Shown in pieces: positions 5,577-6,000 of a DNA stretch of 6,000 bases. Origin of the DNA: Candidatus Eiseniibacteriota bacterium (GTDB lineage Bacteria; Joyebacterota; Joyebacteria; Joyebacterales; Joyebacteraceae); assembly GCA_030610515.1 (NCBI GenBank), contig JAUWRQ010000085.1:1-6000 (forward strand). The letters run 5' to 3'. The number at the start of each line of letters is the position of its first letter. Position 1 is the first letter of the stretch. The position numbers and the translations under genes were made by a program. Below the pieces are notes generated by a model, which saw only the letters and a program-made list of their open reading frames with translations, was not told the DNA's origin and made no database searches.

Positions 5577-6000
5577 CGATCCTGGAGCGTCTCGAGCGTG
5601 ACATGGTCGAAGCTGCCAAGGCGCGCGAGACGACGCGTCTTGGCGCCATCCGCTTTGCGCGCTCGGAGCTCAAGAACCGGGAGATCGAACTGGGCCGCGA
5701 CCTCAAGGACGAGGACGTCACCGACGTGCTCGTGAGGATCGCCAAGCGCCATCGGGAATCGATCGAGCAGTTCAAGGGCGCTGGACGCGACGGGCTTGTC
5801 ACACGTGAACGTGCCCAGCTCGAGGTAGTCGAGGAGTACCTTCCCGAGAAGCTCGGCGAGTCCGAGCTTCTCGCTATGGTCGACGAGGCGATGTCCGAGG
5901 CGGGGGCATCATCCATGAGCGACCTTGGCGCGGTCATGAAGGTCGTCATGCCCAAGGTCAAGGGCCGCGCCGACGGCGGCGCGGTGAGAGACCTGGTTCA
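5573..6000 (+). CDS. yqeY: GatB/YqeY-domain protein, 3' end outside the window
   Basis: Open frame of 142 codons to the window edge. It starts MTILERLERDMVEAAKARET and carries the YqeY family signature: RLGAIRFARSELKNREIEL (22-40), LVRIAKRHRESIEQF (53-67), EVVEEYLPEKL (84-94) and, near the end, a stretch with MKVVMPKVKGRADGG (122-136). Family members are about 145-150 residues and end soon after the GRADG motif, so only a few residues should be missing. The domain is also found at the C-terminus of the GatB subunit of the tRNA amidotransferase and is thought to bind tRNA; the role of the stand-alone protein is not established. It lies 31 bases after rpsU with no terminator between and is probably co-transcribed. 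Usual next neighbours in bacteria are dnaG-rpoD or cvpA/mutS2. Confidence 0.93.
   Translation, partial: MTILERLERDMVEAAKARETTRLGAIRFARSELKNREIELGRDLKDEDVTDVLVRIAKRHRESIEQFKGAGRDGLVTRERAQLEVVEEYLPEKLGESELLAMVDEAMSEAGASSMSDLGAVMKVVMPKVKGRADGGAVRDLV

Noticed and set aside
5293..5961. Minus-strand open frame of 222 codons across rpsU and the yqeY-like gene.
   Set aside because: Ser/Arg/Leu-rich shadow of two well-recognised plus-strand genes; no motif.
1..6000. Search by eye for tRNA, rRNA, CRISPR arrays, insertion sequences, long repeats and attachment sites.
   Set aside because: Nothing with supporting structure was seen; nearly all of the window is coding and shows no sign of recent transfer.

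Overview
The window is ordinary, densely coded bacterial chromosome, with G+C around 60% by eye. It holds two divergent transcription units separated by a 228-base regulatory gap (5098-5325). Ribosomal protein bS21 next to a GatB/YqeY-domain protein marks the source as a bacterium, because archaea lack bS21. The acyl-CoA enzymes on the other strand are most familiar from anaerobes, fermenters and archaea. The phylum cannot be fixed from this sequence; a little-cultured anaerobic lineage is only a guess.

Left part, minus strand (transcribed from about 5100 down to 2): a tight three-gene operon. Gene 1 (5097-3172) is an acetyl-CoA hydrolase/CoA-transferase with an acetyltransferase (GNAT) domain fused to its C-terminus. 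One base later comes gene 2 (3170-1032), a full-length fused alpha-beta ADP-forming acyl-CoA synthetase that keeps its phospho-histidine. Gene 3 (1039-2) overlaps gene 2 by 8 bases. It is a P-loop (BioD-like) plus DRTGG-domain protein that resembles the N-terminal half of long phosphotransacetylases without their catalytic domain. The spacing and the Shine-Dalgarno sites inside upstream coding sequence suggest translational coupling. Together the genes look like an acyl-CoA/acetate module: the transferase moves CoA between acids, and the synthetase turns acyl-CoA plus ADP and phosphate into acid plus ATP. The GNAT and DRTGG parts may be regulatory.

Right part, plus strand: rpsU (bS21, 5326-5541, GTG start), then a yqeY-like gene from 5573 that runs off the window's right edge only a few residues short of its expected end. 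This is the start of the familiar rpsU-yqeY cluster, often followed by dnaG-rpoD or by cvpA/mutS2. A very good sigma-70-type promoter (TTGACA, 17 bases, TATGCT) precedes rpsU and predicts a leader of about 113 bases. That leader has a GC-rich hairpin and a possible stem over the Shine-Dalgarno site.

No tRNA, rRNA, CRISPR array, insertion sequence or integration site was seen. The points most worth a second look are the CoA-transferase/Pat-like GNAT fusion beside a GNAT-less synthetase, the stand-alone DRTGG protein in the same operon, and the structured rpsU leader.
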